From: Pelargonium cotyledonis
Lineage: Eukaryota > Streptophyta > Magnoliopsida > Geraniales > Geraniaceae
Direction: 5' to 3'
Assembly (NCBI GenBank): GCA_036897625.1
Contig: JAYMTA010000826.1
Location: forward strand, 1-23,849
DNA: 23,849 nt
Every line of letters starts with the position of its first letter. The stretch's first letter is position 1. Shown here in pieces: positions 10,170-19,863 of this stretch. The position numbers were made by a program, and so were the translations under genes. A model generated the notes under the pieces. That model saw only the letters and a program-made list of their open reading frames with translations, was not told the origin of the DNA and searched no databases.

Positions 10170-10212
10170 TAAAAACCGAAACCAACAACCCGACCCGCCA
10201 TTGAATTGACCA

Positions 10213-10233
10213 TCTCTCTCTCTCTCTCTCTCT
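10213..10233 (+). repeat. (CT)n tract, probable Y patch
   Basis: An uninterrupted CT dinucleotide run lies just upstream of, or at, the likely transcription start of the glucosidase II gene. Pyrimidine patches at this position are common plant core-promoter elements and are also length-variable microsatellites. Confidence 0.6.
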
Positions 10234-10361
10234 GACTCTGACTTGCTAGTTAGTAGTTACTACTGCTAGTGTTCAAGTCGTCTTCTTTCTTCTCTCTCAC
10301 CCACCACTGATCTGATCTCCATTTCTAGGGTTTTTACACTTGTCCATTTCCTTTACTTACT

Positions 10362-10379
10362 ATGATCCATCTCCCATGA
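10362..10379 (+). CDS. Five-codon upstream ORF overlapping the glucosidase II start
   Basis: ATG ATC CAT CTC CCA TGA encodes MIHLP. Its TGA (10377-10379) overlaps the main ATG (10376-10378) as ATGA. It is the only upstream ATG I see in the presumed 5'UTR, which contains the typical CTAGGGTTTT just before it. If transcribed, scanning ribosomes would meet it first and could re-initiate at 10376 or at the next in-frame ATG at 10388. Translation is not shown by sequence alone. Confidence 0.4.
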   Translation: MIHLP

Positions 10380-13300
10380 ACTCTCACATGAGCTACCGAT
10401 CTCTGTCTCTTCCCCTTCTTCTTCTCTTCCTCCTCTCCCTCTTCCTCAACACTCTCCTCGTCTCTTCATGGAAGAAGGACGAGTTCAGGAACTGTAACCA
10501 AACCCCCTTCTGCAAGCGCGCCCGAGCTCGCAAGCCCGGTTCCTGCTCTCTCTCCGTCCACGATGTCTCCATCGCCGACGGCGCCCTCCCCGCCAAGCTC
10601 GTTTCCACTCCCCTCCCCGACGGTCAGGATCAGCTCAGCTCTCCTCTGATTCTCACTCTCTCTGTCTACCAAGATGGCATCCTCCGCCTCAAGATCGACG
10701 AGGACCCCTCTCTGAGCCCACCTAAGAAGCGCTTCGAGGTCCCTGATGTCGTTGTGCCTGAGTTTCTTGCTAAGAAGCTCTGGCTTCAGCGGTTTTCTAC
10801 TGAGACGATCGGCGCCGACGCGACTCCGTCGTCGGTTGTATACTTGTCCGATGGATACGAGGCTGTTCTTAGGCACAATCCGTTCGAGATTTTCGTGCGG
10901 GAGAAAGGGGGAGATCGCGTTCTGTCCGTGAACTCGCATGGTTTGTTCGATTTCGAGCAATTGAGGGTTAAGCAGGAAGGGGACGATTGGGAGGAGAAGT
11001 TTCGCGGGCACACTGATACGAGGCCGTACGGTCCGCAGTCGATTAGCTTCGATGTATCGTTCTACGGGGCCGATTTCGTGTATGGGATACCGGAACACGC
11101 TACGAGTCTTGCTTTGAAGCCCACGAAGGGACCAGGAGTCGACGATTCGGAACCCTACAGGTTGTTTAATCTGGATGTTTTCGAGTATATTCATGATTCG
11201 CCTTTTGGGATTTATGGGGCGATACCGTTCATGCTCTCACACGGCAAGGCTAGAGGCACTTCTGGGTTTTTCTGGTTAAATGCAGCTGAAATGCAGATTG
11301 ATGTTCTTGGTTCTGGGTGGGATGCAGATTCTGGGATTGCGCTGCCTTCATCTCAGAACAGGATTGATTCGTTATGGATGAGTGAGGCAGGAATTGTGGA
11401 CACATTCTTTTTTGTTGGTCCCGGACCAAAGGATGTAGTTAGGCAGTATACTAGTGTCACTGGAAAGCCATCAATGCCGCAGCTATTTGCGACAGCTTAT
11501 CACCAATGTAGGTGGAATTATAGGGATGAGGAGGATGTGAAGCAAGTTGATTCCAAGTTTGACGAGCATGACATTCCTTATGATGTTTTGTGGCTTGATA
11601 TTGAGCATACAGATGGGAAGAAGTATTTTACATGGGATAGAATGCTTTTTCCTAATCCGGAAGAGATGCAGAAGAAATTGGCTGTAAAGGGCAGGCACAT
11701 GGTCACTATTGTGGATCCTCATATTAAGCGGGATGATTCATATTATATTCACAAGGAGGCCTCACAGAAGGGATATTATGTAAAAGATGCCACTGGCAAG
11801 GATTTTGATGGGTGGTGCTGGCCAGGTTCATCTTCTTATCTAGATATGGTGAATCCTGAGATCAGGTCGTGGTGGGCTGAGAAGTTCTCTTATGAGAATT
11901 ATGTTGGTTCTACTCCTTCTTTGTACACTTGGAATGATATGAATGAGCCTTCTGTCTTCAATGGTCCAGAGGTGTGGTTATTTTCTGTTGTTCTTTTCAT
12001 TTTGTTTTATGATTTTTCCCCCTAGATGAGATCTTTATTGCTTTATTTCATATCATTGTTCAGTTTTATTAGATGGTAGCTCTGTGATGCATCTTAGGCT
12101 GGCATGCTATTAGAAACATTTTTTTTTCATTTATGTGCTAATTCATCAATGACATGCATAGTGACTAATGAACTTTGAGTCTTACGAGGAAATAGTTCCT
12201 TATCTATTTATATATTATAGGGCACTGTAGAACTGGTATAATTTTAATTTAATTAGAGGAACATCTGTGTTAGGTATTTTTACTTTTGACTGTGGACGTT
12301 AACTTTAAGGTTGTATTCGGCTCCAAATTCTCGTTATAATTAACAGGCCAAAAAAGAACAACTATCATAGTGCATGGCTTTTTTAACATTACCATTGCTG
12401 TATGAAAACATAGCCCAACAAAAAATGACTTAATCCATTTCCACAGTTCCTTGCCTGTTACCTTACTAACTTACCAAAAAACTTGGGCGATAAATGAATG
12501 CTACATGTAATGTGGAACTTTCCTGTACTTCTGTTACATCCATTATGCTTATGAATATGATATCCTTCCTAGGGGGCATTTGGCAAAGCTATGAACCGGA
12601 TCCTCTAGTTATATTGAGGCCGGTGATGAAGCTGTCTTCGGTGACTGAAAATATTTATATTTTATGAGTATTTTTAGGTTTAAAATGAAGCCAAGACTCA
12701 ATTCTTAAAGGTGATTAAAGAAAACTAATTAAGCCTTGAACTTAACTCAATGCCTGACATTCCCTCTAACGTATAAGAAGTTAGTTATCTTCTCTACATA
12801 TGGAAAGAAAATGATTGTAGGCCATAATTCGACCTATATATAATACTAATGTATTATCATTGAACAGTAGGCTAGACATCCAAACCTGGCAAGTAAAATA
12901 AGAACTGAGTGCTGGCCTGGGACTTCTGGAGCATTATCAAGTTAGCTGATTATGGTACTACTGATAATAGTATTTTAGTAACAGTTATATAACTGTAACC
13001 TTAGGAGATAATATTTGTATGTAAGTGTGTATGGAACTACTTCATAGGGAGCAGCACTCAACAAATTGTACAAGTTTTCCAACCAGATTGGTTGCTCAGA
13101 TGGTATTTCAAGGGTATATTGACCATTGAATAATTTCAAAATTATCATTGAAAATATGGGTTGTTGGGTTATTTGTGTTTATGGATTTAAGGGATTCCGA
13201 GATTTCTTTCTGTTGGAACTTCAGGTTGAATGCGTGATCTGTTGTGATTGTATCTGTCTTTAACTAACACATGTACTTTGTTATTTTCTGTTTCCAGGTG

Positions 13301-16300
13301 ACCATGCCTAGAGATGCTTTACATTATGGAGGTGTGGAACACCGGGAGTTACATAATGCCTATGGGTACTATTTTCACATGGGTACAGCTGATGGGCTAG
13401 TAAAGCGAAATGATGGAAAGGACAGGCCTTTTGTCTTGTCAAGAGCATTATTTGCTGGAAGTCAAAGGTATGGAGCTGTTTGGACAGGAGATAACACTGC
13501 TGAATGGGAGCACCTTAGGGTTTCAATCCCAATGATCTTGACTCTTGGTCTTACTGGAATGACATTCTCTGGTAGGTTTAATCCATTAAGTCTTAATGTT
13601 CAATGCATATTGGTCTATTCAAAATTAAATTAAGTACTCTCTTTGTTCCAAAATGAATATTTACGTTCCCGTTTTTTTTTTTTGGTTGGCATGTTCTTCC
13701 TCTTATGGGATATTGTTGATAATTCATACATAACTAATTAACCAACTAAGGGAAGTGGACTCTTAGTTTGGGACAATTTTTTTGGACAGAGTATCAATTA
13801 TCAATGCAAGTTGCTTTACTGGTATTCACTATGTGTATGATAACTGCAGGTGCGGATGTCGGTGGGTTCTTTGGCAACCCTGAGCCTGAGTTGTTAGTTC
13901 GCTGGTATCAAGTGGGTGCTTACTATCCTTTCTTTAGGGGCCATGCACATCATGATACAAAAAGGAGGGAACCTTGGTTATTTGGGTAAGAAATCCTTAA
14001 CATTATTCAAGTAACCTCCTTTTCCAATTCTTGAACCACACAGATGAATATGTGTACTCACATGCACGCAAACTTGTGTATATAAAGTCATGAGCATATA
14101 TGTACATCTTCTAGGTGAAACTGTTGTTTATTTTCTCCTTTCTTATTTAAAATTTTTTCTTCATAGATTGGGTGTATGACCCTTATATCATAGTTGGCCA
14201 TGATCAACAGTTGTAGACTATTTCTTAGGAAGATTTTGCTCTTAAGAAATTGTTTACAAGATGCCCTTCTAGGTTTTTCATTACTAGCAGTGTCCCATGA
14301 GGACTAGAGAAATATGTTTCACTTGTTCATAAGAAGTGGCACTTCTCTGTAGTTTATTCTAGTGTTTTTGTCTTATTAATATCAATAATATTATTCTACA
14401 TACTGTGTTATACAAGACCCGGATAAAATACCTCTTTCAAAAGAGTGAGCAGTAAAGTTTCCATATAGCTTTATTGCCATCCATAGCGACTGAGCATGAA
14501 GTTAACGTAAAAGCCTGTCAGTAATGGTATGAGAAGTAACATCCCCCCAGACATTTTATTCTCTTATAGCCTTATTAGACCTCTTCTCGACATCTAAAAA
14601 TAACAATATAAGTTGTACAATTTAGCAATTTACTAGAAAAAAAGAAGTCTTTAATCAATTGCATCTGTGCAGTAGTTTCCATTAGCTGCTGGCTTAATAG
14701 GCAAAAGTCATCAAATGTCCTCTAAAGAATTTAGACAATAACATATAGTTTCTCAAATTTAAAACTTACATTTGGTGATGGTTTCCTTAACTGATAGCTT
14801 GTAGACTATAGTTAGGTCTTCGTCAATTCTAGTTTTGTTCTTGGAGCTTGATCTGTCGGTGGCTAAACAAAAGAATGTGGAAGTCGGGGAACATACCACA
14901 ATTGTTGGGCAGTTGTAATATTCTTGCTTGCAGCACCTATAACTGATCTTTCAGGCTGATTCATAGATCCATAGCTTCACAGCATATAAACCATTGCTTC
15001 TGTCGTCTACTCCTGTGTGTTTATACCTCAAATCTTCTTCTTTTCTTCTTCCTCTTTTTAAAATTTAAACTTGCCTTAGGAGTGAAACCTCGCATGTACC
15101 TAGCAGTCTATCTTGAGGATAATATGACATAATGGGTTTTGCTTTATTTTTGGAAATACAGCTCAATATGCAGAATACGGTTAGGCATTAATATTTGTGC
15201 AATGTGTTTGCCTAAAAGGGGTTAAGCTTTAAGTTTTGAGAAACACACATAATGTGATCTTCCATTGATGGAATGTCAAAGAACTCTGATATTTATGCCA
15301 CTACTTTTGTTAATGTTGTAACTTTTGAAGTACATTGTTTTATACCATTAAATTTCTGGTTTTTGTCTGAATTACAGAGAACGAAATACACAACTTATAA
15401 GGGAGGCTATACATGTACGTTATATGTTGCTGCCATACTTCTACACATTATTTAGAGAGGCAAACACTAGTGGTATTCCAGTTGTTCGCCCTCTGTGGAT
15501 GGAGTTTCCTTCTGATGAATCTACTTTCAGTAACGATGAAGCTTTCATGGTTGGCAACAGTCTTTTGGTTCAGGGAATATACACTGAGGTGCCTGCTGTA
15601 ACCATATAATTGCTTGATTCATTGTTTCCTTGACATTGCCTTGTATTTTTATTCTTATGTTTTGGACATTGACTTTTCTCTTCATCTTAGTATTTGTGAT
15701 AATGGGGAACATTTTTTCCTTACTTTCTTATCAGCGAGCAAAAGATGTATCAGTTTATTTGCCTGGAAAGGAATCTTGGTATGATGTGAGAACTGGAACT
15801 GCACTCAAGGGAGGTAAGACCTACAAGTTGGAGGCTTCTGAAGAGAGTATTCCTGCTTTCCAAAGGGCTGGAACCATCATACCAAGAAAAGACCGTTTTC
15901 GTCGGAGCTCAACGCAGATGGTGAATGATCCTTATACACTGGTATGTATATGAACTAACCCATCCTGGCATACTCTTGATAGCACACACAACTGTCAAAA
16001 TTTCTCCATCTAGAAGCCTACTGTACTGATCATAAGTAGAATCAAGGTATCCTAGATTATAACATAAGTAGTGTAGATTATCTAATGTGATCACTGATTT
16101 CTCTCTGCCTATAATAGGTGATAGCTCTTAACAGTTCGCAAGAAGCTGAAGGTGAACTCTATGTTGATGATGGCAAAAGTTTTGCATTTGAGCAAGGAGC
16201 CTACATCCATCGGCGTTTTGTATTCTCTGGTGGCAAGCTTACTTCTTTGAACGTTGCACCCACTTCCTCAGGCAAAGCTCCATTTTCTTCAGACTGCATT

Positions 16301-16489
16301 ATCGAGAGGATTATATTGCTAGGAATGTCCAAGGGACCAAAAAGAGTACTTATTGAACCATTGAACAAAAATGCTGAGATCGAACTTGGACCTCTCCGCC
16401 TTAAAGCAGCAGCACGTAGCCCCACGGTTTTAACCATCCGTAAGCCCAATGTCCGGATAGCAGATGACTGGACAATAAAGATTTTGTAA
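10376..16489 (+). CDS. RSW3/PSL5-like: Glucosidase II catalytic alpha subunit (GH31)
   Basis: It trims the two inner alpha-1,3-linked glucoses from N-glycans on new glycoproteins in the ER, driving calnexin/calreticulin cycling. Exons are 10376-11971, 13298-13571, 13850-13985, 15378-15588, 15735-15941 and 16118-16489. They give 931 residues, close to the roughly 920 of the Arabidopsis protein. A hydrophobic signal peptide covers about residues 10-31, followed by the family mark [13 protein letters not shown]. The galactose-mutarotase-like N-terminal domain precedes the GH31 barrel. In the barrel, WLDIEH lies at 406-411, the nucleophile is Asp521 in [10 protein letters not shown], and the acid/base is Asp597 in WTGDNTAEW. 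The [14 protein letters not shown] block is intact. The first exon starts GC-rich and grows AT-richer. No HDEL is present, and retention normally depends on the beta subunit. The start is ATG 10376; ATG 10388 would keep the signal peptide. Introns 1 (1326 bp) and 3 (1392 bp) show no gene; intron 2 holds a MITE-like repeat. Confidence 0.95.
13635..13793. mobile_element. Degenerate Stowaway-like MITE in glucosidase II intron 2
   Basis: The left end TACTCTCTTTGTTCCAAAAT and the right end, whose reverse complement begins TACTCTGTCCAAAAAAAT, form imperfect terminal inverted repeats with TA at both borders. This resembles the CTCCCTCCGTCCCAAAAT ends of plant Stowaway/Tc1-mariner MITEs. An inner TTGGTT/AACCAA pair adds to the fold-back. 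It fills a good part of a 278-bp intron. There is no coding sequence. Confidence 0.45.
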
Positions 16490-17422
16490 GAAACATTCAA
16501 GTCCCTCATTATGTTATGCTGATGGAGAGGTTCAAGTTGTATTGGTTGGAGGATATTACAAACTTCGAAGTTTAATTTGTTTTCTTCCATTATGTAGCTG
16601 AGAGGAACCCGAGAGCATGCAAAATGCATATACACATAATTTTAGATACACTGAAAATTGGATAAGGGATGTTGTGCAAGACTGGATATGGAGAGTAATT
16701 GTTGAGCACAGTGGAACACAAGTTCTTGACTACAGTTTCTGCTATCCAATGGGCTATATACTGCAGTTTGCAGCAATTTGATAGGAGGAAAAAAAAAAAG
16801 ATTTCACTATTATGATTAGTTTTTCTTGTTCCTGCATTATGGCTTTCATATTTTCTTAATAGCTACTAGTATCTTGCTCCCTTTGTTTATCCCAAGTGGG
16901 TGTGTACCTTTTCATTTCTGTTAAATTTTGCGATTCGGGTTTTCCTCTTGAACTCCTATAGTTCTATTGTTATACTCATGGGTGAGATCGGTTTGTTAAC
17001 CGGCAAATTTGATAGTGTATAAGGAATCGCGTAAGAATATGCATTTTTCCGAAGGAATCTGATCAACACATGATCAGAGGGAATTTTAGAGAAAGAAGGG
17101 AAAATGTGAAGAATAAGACTCACTCTTCTTGCATGATATATACATTTATACTTGCAAACCAATGTTGAGATGACAAGGCATTGTGTGATTGATCGGTAGA
17201 AATGTGGGGGTTGTGATACATTTTTGCTACGAGGTGAGTCCTTTTCAAGTGCCCAGTTATGCCTTTAGCTTCTGCATGCTTACTCAACACGGTGAAAGTC
17301 GGGCTGAGTCTTAAGAATGACATACTACTTTTTTTGCGTTGCGTATCTTAGACGAGTTTGGTTATAATCTTTGACATGTGTATTTAGGTAGATTTTTCCA
17401 CATCCTTTAAGAACTGATATTA
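16490..17422. other. 3'UTR of glucosidase II and intergenic DNA
   Basis: The first 300-400 bases are probably 3'UTR (TTTTCTTAATAGC near 16850 may belong to the cleavage region). No canonical AATAAA was found. Small antisense frames at 16956-17162 and 17120-17323 resemble no protein family I know, and I do not call them genes. Confidence 0.4.
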
Positions 17423-17662
17423 TACTCCCTCCATATTAAAATGAGTGTCTTGTTTCAATTGCATTTTTGTCCTAAAATGAGTGTCTTGTTTCTTATTCTA
17501 GTAAGTTAATTATGCATGAATTGTCAATAATATTCTTATAAAAAGTTAGTTAGGATCTCTCAACACATAATTATGAGAATACAATAGTAAATATATCACA
17601 CTAACTAACTTGCTCTTAATTTTTATCAAAATAAAAAGAAGGACATTTATTTTGACGGACTC
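17423..17662. mobile_element. Degenerate fold-back MITE (Stowaway-like)
   Basis: The left end CTCCCTCCATATTAAAATGA pairs imperfectly with the right end, whose reverse complement reads AGTCCGTCAAAATAAATGTC; TA precedes the left end. A perfect inner inverted repeat AAGTTAGTTAG (17543-17553) / CTAACTAACTT (17601-17611) makes the centre a hairpin. A 19-nt sequence of the left arm is directly repeated (17437-17455 and 17473-17491). There is no ORF. The right border is eroded, so the end is approximate. Confidence 0.55.
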
Positions 17663-18142
17663 AAATCTTAAAAACACGAGGTTCAACAAATTCAACACAA
17701 AATCATAAAAGTTCTAAAGATAATCATAAGAAGAGTTAAATAATAGTGCTCCACTTGTCATTAAAGCAGCCTGACAAATGTCAAGCTGCAAAATTATGCA
17801 CTTTTCAATCAGATCCAGCTGCTGCCACATCATCAAACTAGTCAACAAAGTGATGAAAGTATTGATAAAAAAAAAAGAAAAAAAAGGAATCATGCTTAAA
17901 TTGTTCAAATATGAATGTGATGGTTGAGACTTGAGAGTGTTATCTTATTGGAATCTTTCTAACACATGTTCTTTTTTTCTTTCTAAAAAATAAAATAAAA
18001 TTATGAGTTTATCTATATACTACAGTGGTATGATCTTTTAGAAAATATACACTTACTTTTTTCTTCGAATTTTTTTTTAATTTTTCATTTTATTGAAAGT
18101 TTGTTGTAGCTTTAGAACACTAATTTTACTCTAAATTAGTTC
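17663..18142. other. AT-rich intergenic DNA
   Basis: This AT-rich stretch has homopolymer runs and no gene. It forms the left flank of the LINE insertion. Confidence 0.5.
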
Positions 18143-18493
18143 AAAAGTCTCTTGAATTACTAGCAGCAAGGTTAGAGGCGGCTGCGGTGGATGTCATCTG
18201 ACTTTTAGTCTCCGTCCAAAGCAGTGGTACTCTCACAAATGTGAGTGTTGTCTCGACCAAAAGTGTCAGAGTTTTCTAAGATTTTTGTGGTTTTTAGTTT
18301 TGATTTTTGCAGCTTTGAGTCTTGCGTGACTGCAACGTCCTTGTGAATTTGTCAATTTTATAGTTGGATGGTCGTGGTCAGAGCATTGCCTCTCTTCTCT
18401 ACAACAAGCGAGTATGGTAGTTGGTTCGAGCTGTCCTATCCCAGCTGAGGCAGCACTACGTACTCTTAAGTTGATGACTTTAGAGGAAGAGAT

Positions 18494-19083
18494 GTCGTAT
18501 TTCAAGTTCAACACCGATGATGGTGTTGAGTTCGCTACTGATGAAAAATCAGGGGGTGGTTGGGTTCTTCGGGATTGGTCGGGTGCGGTTTGCGACGGTG
18601 GTTGGGTGCCCTGGACTTGGACCTGACAAAAGTCCTAACGATCAGTGAAGCCTTATGTTGGACTGCTTGAAACGGTTGAGATAAGGTGATTGTAGAATCT
18701 GATGCTGAAAATGTAGTTCGTGCGTTGAAAACCAGAGGGGAGGGGTTTCTCAGTGCATTGGGTCTCGTTATAACTGATGTTCTGTCTTGCTTATCTAGTT
18801 TTTCTAGTTTGGCTTTCCGTTTAGGTAGGAGGGGAGCGCATCTTGTTGCTCATAATTTGGTTCGTGCGTTGAAGACCGCAGGGGAGAGGTTTTCATGTGC
18901 CTTGGGTATGGCTATATTTGACATTTTGTCTTGTTTATATAGATTTTCTAGTTTGAATTTTCAGTTTGTTAGGAAGGGAGCGAATGTTGCTCATAATTTG
19001 GCTAGATCATCTGTTTCGATTGAGAAAATGTGTGGTTGGGTAAAGCCGTTTTGCTTAATCACATATCTTTTATTTATGAACAT
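18494..19083 (+). pseudogene. Broken RNase H-like (RVT_3) domain of a LINE ORF2
   Basis: The first part (about 18504-18600) reads FKFNTDDGVEFATDEKSGG then GWVLRDWSGAV, the start of the RVT_3 RNase H fold with the Asp of NTD. A frameshift near 18600 moves the frame to LDLTKVLTISEALCWTA, with the catalytic-Glu region SEA. Two TGA codons and a further shift near 18670-18680 follow. The frame then resumes with VIVESDAENVVRALKTRGEG and runs open to the TAA at 19091-19093. VIVESDA is the usual third-catalytic-Asp motif. The last part is duplicated in tandem (18716-19000). With its frameshifts and stops it cannot make a whole enzyme. Such domains end the ORF2 of many plant LINEs. Confidence 0.75.
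18716..19000 (+). repeat. In-frame tandem duplication inside the RNase H remnant
   Basis: Copy 1 is 18716-18859 (144 nt, 48 codons from VRALKT to VAHNL). Copy 2 is 18860-19000 (141 nt, 47 codons from VRALKT to VAHNL), one codon shorter. Both stay open in the same frame although the domain upstream is broken. The copies have diverged clearly at DNA and protein level, so the event is not recent. Boundaries are exact at GTTCGTGCGTTGAA on the left and GCTCATAATTTG on the right. Confidence 0.85.
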
Positions 19084-19134
19084 TTTGAATTAACATAAGA
19101 TCTTATGATCCTTTAAAAAAAAGTCTCTTGAATT

Positions 19135-19500
19135 TCTTGAAATAAATTCCATTTTATTATTTTGGAATATGATTTCCCTCTCATAATTATTTAGCTATGT
19201 AAAAATGCATTTTTTTTAGGTATTTAATCATGTGTATTCTAAGAGGGCCCGCATTATTGGCGGTTGTCACCTTTAAGCCGTTTTACCACAACGCGCACTT
19301 ATCTTAGAAAATCTAGGTATAACATATTTAAAGAGAATCAGCTTAACCATCAGAATTAGATCAGCTTCTTAATTACTTTCCGTCCTATTACTGATAAATC
19401 GTTGACATTAAATCTTTTAACTATACACACCAAAAATTATGAAAAATAATTACATTTATCAGTTGCAACCATTTCGATCCAGATATCATATTACGGGACG
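19135..19500. other. Intergenic DNA upstream of the NCRK promoter
   Basis: This is the AT-rich right flank of the LINE. No gene or repeat was recognised. Confidence 0.5.
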
Positions 19501-19575
19501 CCACGTGGGCAACAGTAACACTGATTGGGCTCCACATACGGATCACCTTCAAGAGCATTAGATCGCCACGTCGGC
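19501..19575 (+). promoter_or_regulatory. ACGT-box cluster with overlapping DRE core (NCRK promoter)
   Basis: A palindromic G-box CCACGTGG stands at 19501-19508 and a Site II TGGGCT at 19526-19531. At 19565-19575, GCCACGTCGGC reads on the minus strand as a DRE core GCCGAC overlapping the ABRE-like ACGTGGC. G-box/ABRE sites are bound by bZIP or bHLH factors and the DRE by DREB/CBF factors, so control by stress or ABA is possible. Function is inferred. Confidence 0.45.
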
Positions 19576-19730
19576 ATCAGCATGAGCTTTCTCTCTCACT
19601 CGAAATTCTAAAACCCCTGAATCTGAGTTACTTCACCGGTTGGGTCCACATTTTGATCAAAACCTGAGCTCATCGTCTTCTCCGGCCGTAAATCCATCAG
19701 TTTAGATCTGGAGGAGCATTGGTGCAAACA

Positions 19731-19754
19731 ATGCCAGCTAGCTCTAAACCCTAA
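19731..19754 (+). CDS. Short upstream ORF in the presumed NCRK leader exon
   Basis: ATG to TAA encodes MPASSKP. Its stop lies inside a telo-box AAACCCTAA (19746-19754). Whether it is transcribed depends on where transcription starts, which I cannot see. If the start is upstream of 19731, it precedes the main NCRK frame. Confidence 0.3.
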   Translation: MPASSKP

Positions 19755-19863
19755 AACCGCTATTTACTGTACTCATTTTCGGTTCCAGAGACAGATCGCA
19801 GACAGTGGAAGCTGGGAGACACAGCGACAGAGACATCAAACTCCAAAGGCATTTCGTTTTTAG

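Larger units (their letters stand above)
18143..19134 (+). mobile_element. 5'-truncated LINE with target-site duplication and poly(A)
   Basis: The 16-nt AAAAGTCTCTTGAATT is present at 18143-18158 and again at 19119-19134, directly after a run of A. Between them lies about 960 bp ending in CTTATGATCCTTTAAAA, the usual end of plant L1-type LINEs, preceded by a decayed RNase H domain. Direct repeats, a 3' poly(A) and a 5' truncation are the marks of target-primed reverse transcription. The 5' third (18159-18490) has no clear coding potential and includes a small hairpin CTCACA-AA-TGTGAG (18232-18245). A perfect palindrome CATAAGATCTTATG sits at 19094-19107. No reverse transcriptase or endonuclease remains, so the copy is dead. 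Confidence 0.75.

Noticed and set aside
10115..10200. ER-stress element (CCAAT-N9/10-CCACG) sought in the glucosidase II promoter
   Set aside because: A CCAAT is present near 10119, but no CCACG/CACG follows at the needed spacing. The NCRK promoter has an inverted CCAAT 15 bp from CGTGG, also the wrong spacing.
10466..11194. Long antisense open frame (242 codons) over glucosidase II exon 1
   Set aside because: It mirrors the GC-rich coding exon and has no recognisable domain, promoter or splice logic. The + strand protein fully explains the sequence.
17120..17323. Antisense 67-codon frame after glucosidase II
   Set aside because: No domain or conserved motif; intergenic composition.
18266..18514. 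Antisense frame within the LINE remnant
   Set aside because: It overlaps the recognisable RNase H remnant on the other strand and matches no family.
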